From Gnetum montanum (taxonomy: Eukaryota > Streptophyta > Gnetopsida > Gnetales > Gnetaceae), in contig MNCI01024072.1 in NCBI GenBank assembly GCA_015680685.1, positions 18,149-79,918 of the forward strand: 61,770 nt of DNA, given 5' to 3'. Of this stretch, positions 44,953 through 56,045 are shown piece after piece. Positions within the stretch are counted from its first letter, which is position 1; each line of letters begins with the position of its first letter. Position numbers and translations under genes: made by a program. The notes beneath the pieces are model-generated. The model searched no databases. It saw nothing but the letters and a program-made list of their open reading frames with translations, and had not been told where the DNA came from.

Positions 44953-47064
44953 TCAGGCCAATGCTTGGCAGTGAGTAGATGAATTCATGACTGGGTTGTA
45001 CAAGCTCAACATTGTATTATTTTGCTTGAGAATTTTTTTCACGTGGGTTAGTGCAGCTATGAATTCATTGTCATTATTTGTTGTGTTGGCCTTGACTTCC
45101 TCCATGTGGCTTGAGAGACAGATCTCTCGCGGAGGGGACTTGGGCTTGGATTGCTTGGCCTGCTTGGGGGTAGGGGCCCTAGTGTTTGGTTGTTGCTTGC
45201 TAGTTGTGGCCTTTGCTTCGGCCATTGGGGTTGCAAGGTGCTCATTTGTCCTCTTGCATTGCCATTTAGTAGGCCTACCTTGGTTGCTAGTGGGGTCGAC
45301 CCTTGAGGGAGGAGAGATTGAGACATTGCCCACTATTGGGCTTCAGGTAGGTGAGGGGCCATCACATTGTAACACCCTTATGACAAAGGGTAGTTTATGT
45401 ATGACCAACTTGTTATGGCACCTTGATGATGAAAGGTTTCTTAGTAGTTATTGTTGCTGCATCATGCCAGTTTAACATCTTAGCGGATGGTTGGTTTGGG
45501 AACTTAACCACAGAGGGTGTTGTGGATGCTGGAGGTGGCACTTTGATAATAAAGGGAGGCCTCTTGTTTGTGGAGGTCAAGGGAATCCTTGCCTTTCTGG
45601 GAGGCATATGGATCACAAAAGGTTGTTGTGTAGGTTTAGGCTTGCCACTTATGCTAATGGAATTTATGACATAGGAGGCATCGTCTGTGTTGGATTGACT
45701 TGTTGTGTCGATCACCAGTTGGCCTTGTTCTGTCATTCTCTACAAGTCATCCTGCAAAGCCTGATAGTTATCTGTACTGTGACCAGCCAATTGATGGTAA
45801 TGACAGTATTGGTCCAATTTAAAATGTTGTGGGACTGGGGGATCATTTGGTACTACTAATGTGGGGTTCCTTAGTAGTTCACAGTGCCTATCATGTTTTT
45901 GGTAGGTAATCACTGATACATGTTTGTGTTGAATTTTCCCAGCTTTCAAGAGTTGCTCCAGTAGTTTAGAGGGTTGCATCGGTAGTGGTGTATACTTTGA
46001 GCGGTCCTTGCATTGAAAGTTGGACCTTGGGCTAGCCTGTGCTGATGTAGGTGAGTTGGCGCCAAAGTTGGCGATTTTTTCAACTAGGGCTTTGGGCTGC
46101 TTAGCCGTTGGGCCCTAGTTGGTTGCTTTTGTGCTTGCAGCCACTATTGCTATTATTGTATTTTTCTTGCAAGCATGTTGATTTCTGTAGGCCACATAAG
46201 CTGTATCATTGCTAGCTTGCACTGCTTCCTCTATGCTTTTTGCTTGGGCAAAGGCTTGGCTAAGAGACTTTAGGGCTAGATAATATAGTTTGAACTTAAT
46301 GAAGTCATTTATTACACCTTTGAAGATGGCCAGTAGATGTGTCTCTGCTAGGGGTTCATGCATTTCACTTAATGTAGCATTCCAACGTTGGAGGAATTTT
46401 GGCACAAGATCTAGAGGTCCCTACTTAACCTGCATGAGCTGGTTGAGGGTTGCCTCAAGCTTTAGGTTGTACCTGAAGCATGTCACAAACTTGCTTATGA
46501 GATCCTCCAAAGAGGAGATTGAGGCCTTGGGTAGCATGCGATACCAATCTAAGGCCTTGTCCATGAGTGACATGGGGAACACATGCATGATGACATGTGG
46601 CTAGGGTTGAAAGAGTGGGCACTCAGATCAAAATGTGATAGGTGTGCATTAGGATCCCCTTCACCATTATACTTGGTGAATTGTGGCAGCTAGGCCCAAG
46701 TTGGGAGAGTTAGAGATGGTACCGTAGGACTTATGGGATCGTCTTGATAGAAGTCCATCACCTTGATGGTGTTAGAGGAGGTAGCCTTAAGTCGGTTGAT
46801 CTCCTTTGTCAAGCTTTGGATCAGCTGGAATGCCTAATCCAAGCTTGGGGATGTGCCAACTAGTTGCATTAGCTGGGCTTGGGTTGGTTGCATAGCATAG
46901 GGTAGAATTGTTGGTTGTGGAGTTTGCCAATTTAATGTCATAGTGGACGGGCATTTCCAATTTAACGTCATAGTAGATGGTTGTTGGTGTGTTGGATGAG
47001 CGATGGGTGTGGTGATCAAAGTAGGCCACACATGAGTGGGTTGGACAAACATTGCATATGACAA
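44953..47064 (-). pseudogene. Element F gag
   Basis: Minus strand. After an N-terminal Q/P-rich part (to about 46850) with the repeated peptide (H)YD(V/I)KL, the gag domain reads LPQFTKYNGEGDPNAHLSHF, FPMSLMDKALDWYRMLPK, FVTCFRYNLKLEATLNQL and FLQRWNATLSEMHEPL, IFKGVINDFIKFKLYYLAL, AFAQAKSIEEAVQ (46740-46200). A zinc-knuckle-like YCHYHQLAGHSTDNY (45830-45780) has lost its last Cys. A basic, proline-rich linker follows, with two PFIIKVP repeats (45650-45420), then a K/P-rich part to 44953. Several stops split it. Confidence 0.75.
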
Positions 47065-47639
47065 CGAGATAGGTGGAATGTATGATGCCTGAGTTTTCTG
47101 GGGTTGGGAGGTGGCCCTTACATGAGCATAGTGTTGGGGAAATGCATTAATTGCTTATGAGGAAGGTTGAATTGGCATTATCACCATCTTAGAGAGGATG
47201 GGTGGACTAAACTGAGGATGGGGTGTACTAGGGAGTGGTCGTTGGAAGACAATGTAGAGGGGGCTCTCATGTTCGGAGCCCCCTCTAGGAAGGTTGAATT
47301 GGCATTGTCACATTTTGTGAGGTGTCCTCGTAGGTTGTCCTTGCATCATTCTTGTTTGCATGGATGAGTTGGGACAACAACTGGTGGTAGGACTCTGTGA
47401 GTGGGATTATGTCAAACAAGGAGGGGTTGTACTCCCATCCGTTCTAGTGCACTCGTTCATAGTCCTATTTTGCCTTCAAATCAAGGTAATCCACTGGTAG
47501 TCCTGCTTGGATTTTGGCACAAACAAAATTGTATTGTTCGTGGCTTAGTGCGGCTGGATTGTAGTGTCAAATGTGTTAGACACCAATGTGGAAGGTTGAT
47601 CTAGATTCATATTCACAGATCAGGTTGTGAGAGTTGCTG

Positions 47640-47880
47640 TTTGCAGAAAATGGCTATCTTTGAAAAATAGCAGGAAAATGACTAAGTTTGTTAGTAGCAG
47701 GAAAATGGCTAAGTATAAAAATATGGAAAGAAATGACTAAGTGTAACAATGTAGAAAAAATGCTAAGTATGAAAATGTAGAAAAAATGGCTAAGTGTAAT
47801 AATGTAGAAAAAATGCTAAGTATGAAAATGTAGAAAAAATGCCAAGTATGAAAACTACTAAAAATGGTCAACTTTGGTGT
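47640..47880. repeat. Short tandem repeat array in element F leader
   Basis: Seven to eight copies of a unit near 27-30 bp, such as GGCTAAGTGTAACAATGTAG followed by AAAAAAT. The array sits between the primer site and gag, in the transcribed leader. Confidence 0.8.
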
Positions 47881-48030
47881 TACACTCACTACGCTACGCG
47901 TGACGTAACTTCTACGCTATGCAAGGTGTACTTGCTACGGTACGTGTGATGCAGCCACTATGCTACATAGGGTGTACCTACTACACTGCTATGCTATGTG
48001 TGACGTAGCCACTACGCTATGCGGGACATT
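47881..48030 (-). repeat. Second TACGCTA-type array, in element F leader
   Basis: Immediately inside the primer site, motifs CACTACGCTACGCGTGACGT, CTTCTACGCTATGC, GCCACTACGCTATGC recur about every 35-40 bases. They use the same core (TACGCTA) as the U3 arrays, but in the internal leader. No TATA-like box was recognised next to it. Confidence 0.75.
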
Positions 48031-48037
48031 GTTTAGG

Positions 48038-48054
48038 CCCTCCTTCTAGTGCCA
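48038..48054 (-). promoter_or_regulatory. Primer binding site of element F
   Basis: Read on the minus strand TGGCACTAGAAGGAGGG, separated by five bases from the LTR end. The TGG start is right for a tRNA-primed site and clearly differs from the tRNA-Asp site of the other elements. I cannot assign the tRNA with confidence. Confidence 0.6.
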
Positions 48055-48059
48055 AAAAT

Positions 48060-49349
48060 TGTGATGTCTAAAAACGTTGGTGGCTAGAACACTGAGAGGT
48101 CACTAGGCGTATAGCCTAACCCCAGATTCATGCAAGGGCTGTGTTGGAGAAAATGGAAATGGGGTGTCTCGAACGGTCTAGTTGATCAGACAGGGACTTA
48201 CGTGGTGTCAAATAACTAATTGCGAGCAATGATTTTAGAGTATGACACATGGAGGTTGGACCAAAAGAAAACATGGCATACACAACAGTAGAAATGTACT
48301 AAAGTATGTAACCAGGATAACAAGCATGTACAAACACACAATAATGCAACATGTATGATGTAGTAGAATAATATAAGAGCTTAGGAGAGAAAATGCACTG
48401 CCCCAGAATTAGGGGAGTGTAGCTAATTCACAAAGGTATACACAATGTACAATAGGTGCAGTGGAAGCACAGTCACAGCCTCTGTGGTATCAGGCTTTAA
48501 AGTCTGGTGCTCACTATGTTGAAATGTGCCTACTAGGTTGGTAGCCACAGTGTAACATGTGAGGTTTTATTGGGCTACAATGGGGTTGTAGTGTATCGCG
48601 TGGTGTAGCTGTGCCTCTCTGCCAATGTGGGGTGCTCTGGGTCTCGTTTGCCCACAGAGCTAAGTGCCAAGATGCCAAAGTGCCAAATGCCAAATGGAAG
48701 TGCCAACTGCTTTACTAGTGAGAAAATGAATGCCAACCTTTTTCTCCCCCTTTTCAAAAGAGGGCGCAGGGGTATTTATAGGGCTAGGGTTAGCCCAAAA
48801 TGTAGATTAGGTGCCACGTGGTAGTGCAGTGGGTGGGACCACACTTGTCCCATTTTACGTGAGGGACACGAGATGTTGGATGCTACGCTAGACAGGGTGC
48901 TATGCTGTAGTGTATAGGGTGCTATGCTATAGTAGACAGGGTGCTACGCTGTGGTAGAAGTGGTGCTATGCTACAATAGACAAGGGTGCTACACTGCAGT
49001 AGAAGTGGTGCTATGCTACAGTAGATATGGTTGCTACGCTACAGTAGATAGGGTGCTACACTATGCTATGGTACACAGTGTAATAGTGTGTTATGCTACA
49101 CTACGCTACACAGTGTAACAGGGTGCTACGCTACGTAGCGTAATAGGGTGCTATGCTGCGCTAAGCTACGCAGTGTATCATATGTGCAGAAAGTGCCATC
49201 ATTCTAACTTTGAGAGAAATTTTGCAAATCTGGTAGTTGGAGCTAACTACACCCAACACTTTAGAAAAATTTTGGCAAAGTGCCACCATTTTGACACTTA
49301 GCCAAATTTGCAGTTGTGATGTTGAGACCCAACATTTTGTGGTGCTTCA
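48060..49349 (-). repeat. Element F 5' LTR
   Basis: 1290 bp, TGTGATGTC to GTGGTGCTTCA on the plus strand, followed by TSD ATGCC (49350-49354). TATA at 48772-48781 (minus strand TATAAATACC). The TACGCTA array spans about 48878-49180 and is shorter than in the other LTR, which explains most of the 71-bp length difference. Confidence 0.88.
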
Positions 49350-49354
49350 ATGCC

Positions 49355-50180
49355 CAAGGAAGGTTTTCTGAAATGAGAGCTCATTAGATCCAAAGGCTAA
49401 TTAAGAAGGTAGTAAAAGAAGAAGGTGAGCTATGAAAAAGGGAGAGTGTTGAAGAGTACAATAGGGATCCATCCATTAGAAAATAAGAGGTTTGACTTTG
49501 TGATGAGGAGGAGTCAACACTTGATGAAGTGGTGAATAAAAAGACATTGCCTATCCAAAAATCTATTTCTGACATTTCAGCTAAGGTTGACAAGTTATGG
49601 GACTCTTTGGATGAAAATTTTCAAATTTCTTTGAAGATTGCTGAAGAATCTAAAGAGAAAAATAGTGATCGTAATCGTAGATGATGAAAAGAAGTTAAAT
49701 GTGCCTACCAAAGAGGGAAGGGCAAAGTTGCTGTAGTAAAGAAAGTTGTGGAGTTTGACTCTAAGGATGAAATTAAATGTGATATTTATCAATATGAACA
49801 TCCAAAGGGATGTTGCCCTGTGATGTCACACTTACAAGAATCTAGAGTGTACGCATTGAACCCACGCCTAGCACATAGGCAAGCTCCAAGACGATTGCCT
49901 TATCCTCAAGGTAGTTCCACTAGCAACAACAAGCTTATTATCCAAGTGGAACTCCTCCACAACCTTATGAATAGTACCAATAGTGGTACCAACCACAATC
50001 ATGGGGAATGTTACTGCCAAGGCAATAGTACCCTTATAGGCAACCAGATCCATATGGGTAATATGTTCAGCAATCTGTCTCCCCTAGAGGTTTGGAAAGT
50101 TATGCATCATTCTAGCATCATTGTTAACCTCTAGAGTACCACCAAACACATTCACCATCTGCTAAAGGGGAAAACCCATA
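49355..50180 (+). pseudogene. Element D gag, third piece
   Basis: Resumes with QGRFSEMR after element F. It contains KKTLPIQKSISDISAKVDK, a basic segment KGKVAVVKKVVEFDSK, and the zinc-knuckle-like CDIYQYEHPKGCC (second Cys replaced by Tyr) at about 49780, followed by ALNPRL and a Q/Y/N-rich tail. It matches the gag end of element E. Stops and a frame break occur before 49748. Confidence 0.7.
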
Positions 50181-50579
50181 TCAGTATCCTTATCATCCTC
50201 CACATCCATCTACACCTACACCTCCACCTTCAACTTAGTTACCTCTTGCTCCATCCATGTAGGGTGAAATTCCTCTACAGTCGCAACAATGAAATGCTAC
50301 AAGGGCTATACACTCACAACTAGTTTTCAACCAAGTGGTCCAGATAATCGATCAAGGAAAAAACCTTTCTTCTAGTCCAACAATCCTCTCCAGCCCTCAC
50401 AACCTACTTCAGTTGATCACCCTACATCTCTAGTACCCTCATCCTCTGCATCAAATACCTTTGAGCATCCTTCAAAATAAGTGCCACCTAGGATCCACAT
50501 TGTAATGCTAACTCATGCTATTTTTGACTAGATCAAGGATAGAAACCTTCCTACAAAAAGATCTAATCTAGGAAGTCCG

Positions 50580-53500
50580 CTCATCTTTCTATAGATTGTC
50601 AAACAAGAGCCATGCAAGGCTTTTCTTAACTCTGGTTCTGGAGTGAACCTCATCTTCCATGATATGTACAAAGCTTGGAACCTACCACCTCTTAAGAAGA
50701 GAAACATCTGTTTAGAATTAGTAGATCAATCGATTATGGTTCCTTTGGGATTAGTAGAGGACATTGTAACCACAGTTTGTGGGTGGTCCTATCCTACTAA
50801 GTTTTTGGTAATCAAGGTGGACAACTGCAAAAGTGACTTCCCAATCATCATGGAAAGGGCTTGGTTAAGCACAGTCAATGCACAAATGGGTATAAGGGAC
50901 CTATCTCTCAAAATATCTAAGGAGAATGAGTTAGGAAAAATTGATAAGAAGCGTATTCCATGCATTGCGCACAACGATAATAGGTGCAATTGCATGTAAA
51001 ATATTTGGTCAATCAAAAGCACATACATTAAGGCATGCAATTAGTGTGCACAAAAAATTAATATTTAATGGTGTTTATACATAGTAGCTGATAGCTAATT
51101 CAAATAGCAGCACAATATGCATGGAGCCAACTGAGAGTTTAACTTGTGCATATGTAGAAGGCATAGACAAAATTGAACAAGTCCATTCCCAACTCTCTAA
51201 TGAAGATGATGATAATTGTTGGGGAGAGTTGGAGATCCCTAATCATGTTAACCACAAATTGAAGCAAATCATTAAGGAGGAAATAGAGCAACTCCTCAAG
51301 GCAGAGTTTATTTATCCAATTGTAAATAGTGAGTGGGTTAGCCCACTCGTAATTGTACCAAAGAAGGATGGTAAATGGCAGGTTTGCATTGACTTTAGGT
51401 TGTTAAATATGGTAACATTTAAGGATCATTTTCCTTTTCCATTTGTGGATCAAGTATTAGACACCATATCCAGGCATCGTTATTATAGTTTCTTGGACAG
51501 TTATAGTGGCTATAACCAAATCAAAATTGCACTAGAAGACCAAGCCAAGACAACATTCACGAGTCCCTGGGGGACTTTTACATACTGTAAAATGCATTTG
51601 GCCTATGCAATGCCCCTGCAACATTTCAAAGCTTGGTCCTTAGTATCTTTCAACAGTAAATCAGTAGTGGTGTTGAAGTTTTCATGGATGACTTCTCCAC
51701 ATACGGAGCTACCTTTAGGCAAGCCTTGGACTGACTTGAGCAAGTACTGAATAGATGTGTTGAGACAAACCTATGGTTCAATTGGCAAAAGAGCCATCTC
51801 ATGGTCCAAGAAGGCATCATGCTAGGGCACCAAATTTCACAGAAAGGGATTGAGGTAGACTTAGAAAAGATAAGGGTTATCCAAGGAATAACATGCCAAC
51901 TAGACACTGTTAAAGATTTTTGGTCATTCCTTGGACACACTGGTTACTACCAGCACTTTATTGAGAATTTTGCTAAGATTGCAAAGTTATTGGTAGAACT
52001 TACAAAGAAAGATGCACCTTTCATTTGGACCAAGGAATGTGAAAACACATCCCAACAATTAAAAGAAAACCTCATAGAAACACTAATCCTACAGGCACCT
52101 GATTGGTCTAACTATTCCATATCATGATAGACGGATCTATCTATGCTTTGGGAGTAGTACTTACACAAATGGATGATTAGAAATGTCCATATTATATCTG
52201 CTATGTGAGTCGAAGCATTGTGAAAGCACAGTTAAATTACACCACCATGGAGAAAGAATTAATGGTAGTGGTGTATGCGCTAGAAAATTTTAGACATTAT
52301 GTGCTAGGTTACAAAATATTTGTACATATGGACCATAGTGTAATTCGCTTCTTTATGAATAAGCTGACGATGAGCCCTCGTGTTATACGATGGCTTGTAA
52401 TCTTGCAGGAATTTGATCTTACTATGGTAGATCGAAAAGGGACCAAAAATGTGATCACTAACCATCTTTCTCACTTAAGATGGGATAACAAAGAGGAGGA
52501 GAGCTCTCTCTCTAATTAGTTTCTAGATGAACTCCTCTTTACTAGAGCAATAAATGAACATATGCCTGAAAAAGAAATATGGTATAATGGCATCATCACA
52601 TATCTTCTCACTCAAGAGATGCCACAAGACTTGGATTTTAGAAAAAAGTAAAAATTTCTTCATCAGGTCAAATACTTCATGGAAATCAATGGACACCTTT
52701 ACAAGGTGTGTGCCGATGGCCTAATCCATTGGTGTGTCCTTAATGAAGATCAACTGTGCGTTCTCTAGGATGCTCATGAAGGACCTTGTGAAGGCCACTA
52801 TGTAGAGAGATGCATGACCATAAAAATCTTAATGGCAGGATACTATTGGCCCACAATCTTTAGGGATGCCCACTAGTTTGTCAAGTCTTTTGAATGTTGT
52901 TAACGTGATGGGGGGATGACCGCTCGTATGGAAAGTCCTTAACAGTGGATTCAACCACTAGAACTTTTCGACATATGGGGCATTGTCTTCATGGGTTCCA
53001 TCACACCCATGTCTAATGGGAAATCATATATTATAGTAGCAATTGACTATTGCACAAAATGGGTTGAAGCAGTAATCATTACAGATTGCACATCATCCAT
53101 TACCGCTAGATTTATACAACAATATATCATCAATAGGTTTGGGGTGCTGCATTCACTAATTTCTAATAATGGAACTCATTTCATAGGTTCCACATTTAGA
53201 AAATTAATGCAACACTTGGGGATAGAACATAAATTAACAACACCTTACCACCCCCAAGCCAACAGTCAAGAAGAGGTAACCAACCAGGAGATTACAAAAA
53301 TATTAATGCAAGCCATTAGCAAATATAGGAACGATTGGAGCACAAAACTTAATGATTCTCTTTGGGCTTACTAATCAACTTGGAAACTTCCTATTGGATA
53401 TTATCCATATGAGTTAGTGTATGAGAAGCTTCCAACACTCCCAATTCAATTTGAGCTCCATATACTTTCAATGACCTATGATCTAAACCTTGACCTAAGT

Positions 53501-53660
53501 TTAGCACAAAAGAAAAGATTGATCAATCTATATGTGCTAGACAAAAATTGCTTAGTGATCCTATCTTTGAATGAGGTGAATAAGGCATTCAGCAAGCAAC
53601 ACCATGACCTTAGAATTAGAAAAGTAAGGTTTCAACTAGGAGATAAGGTTCTCTATTAGA
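50580..53660 (+). pseudogene. Element D pol (protease, RT, RNase H, integrase)
   Basis: Protease at about 50600-50960: the active-site motif reads LNSGSGVNLI, with Asn where Asp is needed, then LVEDIVTTVCGW and FPIIMERAWLSTV. RT at about 51220-52100: WVSPLVIVPKKDGKW, VCIDFRLLN, YSGYNQIKI, TTFTSPWGTFTY; a one-base deletion near 51595 shifts the frame before VEVFMDDFS (about 51670-51697). RNase H at about 52130-52510: FRHYVLGYKIFVHMDHS and a DLTMVDRKG segment. Integrase at about 52730-53660: HEGPCEGH, ECC, VAIDYCTKWVEA, LISNNGTHF (second catalytic Asp replaced by Asn) and EEVTNQEI. There is no chromodomain. Close in sequence to the pol of element E. Clearly inactive. Confidence 0.82.
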
Positions 53661-55484
53661 ACCCCACACATGTACCTCAAAAGGAAAAATTTCAAACATT
53701 GTGGGAGGGACCTTATATAATTGATCAACCTTTTCCTTTGGGGCCATGATAATTCACAAACTTGACAGCCCAAATAAAAAGTAGTTGGTTAATATTCAAT
53801 AAATTAAACCTTTCCTAGAACCAAGATTGGCCAGTGCAAATACTATCTCACCTGATGGACACCCACGTTCTATTTTTCGGATCTATTCCTTCCAACTTAG
53901 TCGTGGGGGAGATGGCCATTCATGTTGACCATTACCATGACCTCTCAATTTTTCTACCTTTTTTGTTTTCACATTTTTGATTTTACAAATTTTTGATTTT
54001 CAAAATTTTTTAATTTTATACCATTTTTAGTACATTTAAATTTTCTTGATTATTTTACACTTTCTTATATACTTTACTTTATTTTGTTTCTTGTGTTTCT
54101 TTTGATTAAGTATGGTATTTTCTCATTTTTGCTAATAAATTGGCTTTATTGTCATAGGAAATAATGTTGCTGTTGCTGTTTACTAATGATGGTTTGTGCT
54201 TAATGTGTGATTGTCAATGTCTAGTTTCTTTTTTGAATTTTGATGTTTGATGACTTTGACATAGTTTATTTTTCATGGGACAAGTAGTGAGTCCATGTCA
54301 TCCACCCATATAAAGAACTTTATGATTTTTCTTGTTTTGGGAATTTGAGGTTCCTTTTTCATTAAAGAAACTTTTAATCAATTAGTGACATTGGTAGTTC
54401 CAGAATTAGAAAGGATCCCAAGGTTTGTTAAGGGTGTGACTTCAATGAAACTCAATACTCTTTATGCTCTTCTTCTTACTTGAGTGCTTGAGTGTTTTTT
54501 GCAGACTTCTTACTATTCCATACCACCAATGATAGGAAGAAAAATAACATTGTTGCATGGTGTGGTTTCCATCATTTAAAAAAATAAAAATGATGGGAAT
54601 TCAAAGCACACCCCTTCAACATGAATAAGTCCTCGCATGATGTGGTTCCCATTTCAAAACAAAAAATAATGGGAATTCAAAGCATACCCCTTGGAGTAAT
54701 AAAAGGGCTATAAGCACTAGTTATGGGACTCAAAAGATATACACCTATGCCTAAAGGTCCTCTCTAACTAAGGCCCTTTCTCTCTCACTTCCTACTTCTC
54801 TCTCCTCTTTGTGGAATGGTGGTTGTCTTGCGGGGACACTCTTGTGTCTTGAGTGGGTTGATTAGTCTTGGAGGGATGATGCGAAGTTACTAAAAGTGGA
54901 TGGCTTTGGTTTGGATTGAGGATGGAACTTCTCAGGTCATTTTAATCACAATTCTACAAGGAACTTCTTATGACCTCAATTTGGAACTCCATTCCACCTT
55001 TTCTATCATTTATCCATGCTTCCATAACTCACCTCACTATTGGGTTCTATGTTATGATCTATGTCTTAGTCTGACATATTGGGATTCTTGAGTGGATTCT
55101 TTTGGGTTGGTCCTTAACTTGTCATGATCATTAAATTGACTATTGGACCCATAGACTCCTCAACTGAGGTTATGCAAGGGAAAAAAGGGCATAAGCCTAC
55201 TATGGGGAGGACCCACTTGCATAGCTTTTGGCTTGATTCATTAAGGTTCATTACCTTTAACATTACTACAATCCTATATTTTGTATTTTTCATTGTGTAA
55301 ACTGCCCAGTACTCCTTAATCTTTCATTACATTCTTCCATTAAATCAAATTTTCTCCATTTTTTCAAATTTATGAACTTAAACGTCCTCTTCTCATGATT
55401 TCATACTATTCTTGGTCTTCTAAGATTTCATTTGATCTCAATTTCATCGAAAAATTCCTTGTATTTTGAAAGTTTGACCAAAGT
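53661..55484 (+). other. Element D post-pol spacer
   Basis: The first 270 bases match the same position in element E (about 32930-32640) and include a TAGTCGTGGGGGAGATGG phrase. A T-rich run follows (53940-54090). A direct duplication lies at 54554-54692 (two copies around ATGATGGGAATTCAAAGC / ATAATGGGAATTCAAAGC). The family block GCCTACTATGGGGAGGACCC lies at 55194-55213. Nothing coding is supported. Confidence 0.6.
54554..54692. repeat. Direct duplication in element D spacer
   Basis: Two copies about 75-80 bp apart share GCATG(G/A)TGTGGTT(T/C)CC, an A-rich run and GGGAATTCAAAGCA(C/T)ACCCCTT. Not coding. Confidence 0.7.
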
Positions 55485-55596
55485 CAACAATGGTCAACAA
55501 CTGCATCGTTGAGGCCTCGTTGATGCAGTTGACCTTGTTGACAAGGTCCCACTGTCAAGGCCTCATCAATGCAATACAAAAATACTATATATACTA
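55485..55596 (+). promoter_or_regulatory. Internal promoter-like module ahead of ORF3 (element D)
   Basis: Motifs CATCGTTGAGGCCTCGTTGA, GTTGACCTTGTTGACAAGGT and CAAGGCCTCATCAATGCA (55503-55573) match the TCGACG-type array of this element's LTR (for example AAGGCCTCATCGATGC at 28689). They are followed by the TATA-like ACTATATATACT at 55585-55596. The ORF3 ATG lies 450 bp further on. Promoter activity is inferred from this resemblance and from the same arrangement in element B. Confidence 0.5.
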
Positions 55597-56045
55597 TCAG
55601 ATACTTTGGAATTTTGTCATTTTCTCATAACACATAGGGAATTTTTGCAATTTTTCAAAGCCCAAAACCTTCCAAAGTCCATAACTTTCAAATTTTTTGT
55701 TCAAATCACTTCGTTTTTCAACCCTACACTTATCGGAGGTAAGATATTTATCGTGGGGACCACAAACCTTAAGGTTTTCGATGCAATTTTTGAAAATGTT
55801 TTCTAACTCCGCTAAGGGTTAGTAACCTTAATCATACATAAACATCAATTTTTTCAAGTTAACCCTTCCAACAACCTCTAGGATGATTTATCAATGATAA
55901 GGCGTAAATAGAAATAACAATTAAGTTAATTAAATTAGTCATAATCACAACTTAGCCAAGTGTAACTACCCTTAAGAGTTAAGGTATCCCAATTGTTTTA
56001 AGGTCACACAATGATTGCTAATCCATGGTTCTATTGTGATTGTAC
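55597..56045 (+). other. Leader between internal TATA and ORF3 of element D
   Basis: About 450 bp, AT-rich, non-coding. The last bases before the ORF3 ATG are TGATTGTAC, matching TGATTGCAG in element B, so a conserved splice acceptor is possible. Confidence 0.4.

Larger units (their letters stand above)
41041..49349 (-). mobile_element. Element F: Gypsy-type element with gag and protease only
   Basis: 8309 bp on the minus strand; LTRs 41041-42401 and 48060-49349, TSD ATGCC. It is not related to the other Gypsy elements in LTR, primer site or gag sequence. It encodes a Gypsy gag and a retropepsin, but no RT, RNase H or integrase: the 1.9 kb between protease and the 3' LTR are non-coding. So it resembles a TR-GAG type non-autonomous element. 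Purine-rich AAAGAGGGGCCA just outside the 3' LTR (minus strand) is a plausible polypurine tract. Confidence 0.85.

Noticed and set aside
44195-45859. Plus-strand open frames inside element F
   Set aside because: They are antisense to the gag and protease frames, which carry the recognisable motifs.
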